This document shows, one piece after another, positions 62,987-64,000 of a stretch of 64,000 nt of DNA. A program made the translations under genes and the position numbers. Source of the stretch: Burkholderia savannae (GTDB lineage Bacteria > Pseudomonadota > Gammaproteobacteria > Burkholderiales > Burkholderiaceae); contig NZ_CP013418.1 of assembly GCF_001524445.2 (NCBI RefSeq), forward strand, positions 2,666,001-2,730,000. The letters are read 5' to 3'. Numbering within the stretch: the stretch's first letter is position 1; each line of letters starts with the position of its first letter. Below the pieces are notes generated by a model that worked only from the letters and a program-made list of their open reading frames with translations, was not told the origin of the DNA and searched no databases.

Positions 62987-64000
62987 GCGTGCGCCTCGAC
63001 GATGCGCGCGACGTGCGCGACGAAGACCGGCTCGACGCGGCGAAGCTCGACGCGTACCTGAAGTCGCGGATCGACGGCTTGACGGGCGAGCCGAGCATCC
63101 GGCAGTTCCACGGCGGCGCGTCGAACCTGACCTACCTGATCGGCTATGGCGATCGCGAGCTGGTGCTGCGGCGGCCGCCCGCGGGCGCGAAGGCGGGCAC
63201 CGCGCACGACATGCTGCGCGAGGCGGCGGTGATGGCGGCGCTCAAGCCGGACTACCGCTACGTGCCCGCGATCCTTGCGCGCTGCGACGACACCGCGGTG
63301 ATCGGCAGCGAGTTCTACGTGATGGAGCGCATCGCCGGCGTGATCCTGCGGCGCGAACTGCCCGCCGGGCTGAACCTCGATCGCGACGGCGTGCGCAAGC
63401 TGTGCGAGAGCTTTGTCGATCGGCTGATCGAGCTGCACGCGATCGACGCGTCGCGCGCCGAAATCGCGGCGCTCGGCAAGGGCGAGGGCTACGTCGCGCG
63501 GCAGTTGAGCGGCTGGGGCGAGCGCTGGCGCAAGGCGCTCACCGACGGCGCGAACCCGTGCGACGACGTGCTCGCGTGGCTCGAGCGCAACCGCCCGGCG
63601 AGCGAGCGCCGCATCTGCGTGATTCACAACGACTATCGCTTCGACAACGTCGTGCTCGATCCGGCCGACCCGTTGTCGATCGTCGGCGTGCTCGACTGGG
63701 AGATGGCGACGCTAGGCGATCCGCTGATGGATCTCGGCGGCTCGCTCGCGTACTGGGTGCAGGCCGACGACGATCCCGCGTTCGTCGCGATGCGCCGCCA
63801 GCCGACGCACGCGCAAGGGATGATGACGCGCCGCGAGGTGGTCGACTATTACGGCGCGCGCACGGGCATCGACGTCGGCGGCTTCGAGTTCTACGAAGTG
63901 TTCGGCCTGTTCCGGCTGATGGTGATCGCGCAGCAGATCTACCGGCGCTTCGTGCTCGGCCATACGACGAACGAACAGTTCGCGGGCTTCGGCGCGGCCG
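62983..64000 (+). CDS. APH-family phosphotransferase (ACAD10/11-type kinase), cut by window edge
   Basis: At least 339 residues are visible; the frame is open at the right edge. The aminoglycoside-phosphotransferase-like kinase fold shows the ATP-loop region FHGGASNLTYLIGYGDRELV, Brenner motif CVIHNDYRFDNVVLD with catalytic Asp and Asn, and the metal-binding aspartate in GVLDWEMATLGDPLMDLGGS. In ACAD10/11 such a domain phosphorylates 4-hydroxyacyl-CoAs so that the dehydrogenase domain can process them. The overlapping gene pair suggests the same two-step route here. This function is inferred, not shown. Confidence 0.88.
   Translation, partial: MSVRLDDARDVRDEDRLDAAKLDAYLKSRIDGLTGEPSIRQFHGGASNLTYLIGYGDRELVLRRPPAGAKAGTAHDMLREAAVMAALKPDYRYVPAILARCDDTAVIGSEFYVMERIAGVILRRELPAGLNLDRDGVRKLCESFVDRLIELHAIDASRAEIAALGKGEGYVARQLSGWGERWRKALTDGANPCDDVLAWLERNRPASERRICVIHNDYRFDNVVLDPADPLSIVGVLDWEMATLGDPLMDLGGSLAYWVQADDDPAFVAMRRQPTHAQGMMTRREVVDYYGARTGIDVGGFEFYEVFGLFRLMVIAQQIYRRFVLGHTTNEQFAGFGAA

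Overview
The window is about 68% GC, densely packed, and carries several families typical of Burkholderia: a cyo quinol oxidase, an andAcAdAbAa anthranilate dioxygenase with a cat cluster, a Wsp chemosensory operon that starts with a hybrid kinase/regulator instead of WspR, and many short tandem repeats in the spacers. This points to a Burkholderia replicon, most likely the B. pseudomallei/thailandensis group and probably the second chromosome. The organism call is an inference from gene content; no rRNA or tRNA gene was seen.

Layout. 0-7 kb: a partial AraC-type regulator divergent from fadH, then cyoABCD. 7-15.4 kb: an OmpR/EnvZ-type two-component pair followed by an RND efflux operon (adaptor, pump, outer-membrane channel). 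15.6-23.7 kb: an aromatic catabolic island. catB-catA-catC lies on the minus strand, divergent from catR, with a CatM/BenM-type operator between them. The AraC-type regulator andR then lies divergent from andAc-andAd-andAb-andAa. Together these convert anthranilate to catechol, then to muconate and 3-oxoadipate enol-lactone. 23.8-34 kb: a HIT protein, a phospholipase D-type lipoprotein, a GNAT acetyltransferase, a DUF445 membrane protein, a Na+/H+ antiporter, a catabolic acetolactate synthase with an aldehyde dehydrogenase, and a MaoC-like hydratase.

34.5-44.6 kb: the complete Wsp-type operon (wspHRR-A-B-C-D-E-F), with overlapping or closely spaced genes and a structured leader containing a possible 16-codon ORF. 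45-49.8 kb: a HAD-type dehalogenase, then a fluoride riboswitch directly upstream of a CLC-F fluoride/proton antiporter gene, a CPBP intramembrane protease, and a glycine-zipper lipoprotein with a clear terminator. 50-56 kb: trpS, a GlxA-like regulator divergent from a DJ-1/PfpI enzyme gene, and an ABC exporter. 56-64 kb: a DyP peroxidase preceded by a 15-bp tandem repeat array, a secreted DUF3472-like protein behind an AT-rich island, an OsmC-like protein, and a LysR regulator divergent from an acyl-CoA dehydrogenase/phosphotransferase pair that runs off the right edge.

The strongest regulatory observations are the fluoride riboswitch (both stems, the pseudoknot and a competing downstream hairpin can be traced), the perfect ATAC-N7-GTAT operator in the cat divergent region, and the hairpin-plus-short-ORF leader ahead of the wsp operon. 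No CRISPR array, intact insertion sequence, prophage or obvious defence system was found. A wholly undescribed system is not evident; the best leads are the Wsp variant with its expanded low-complexity linkers and the wsp leader.
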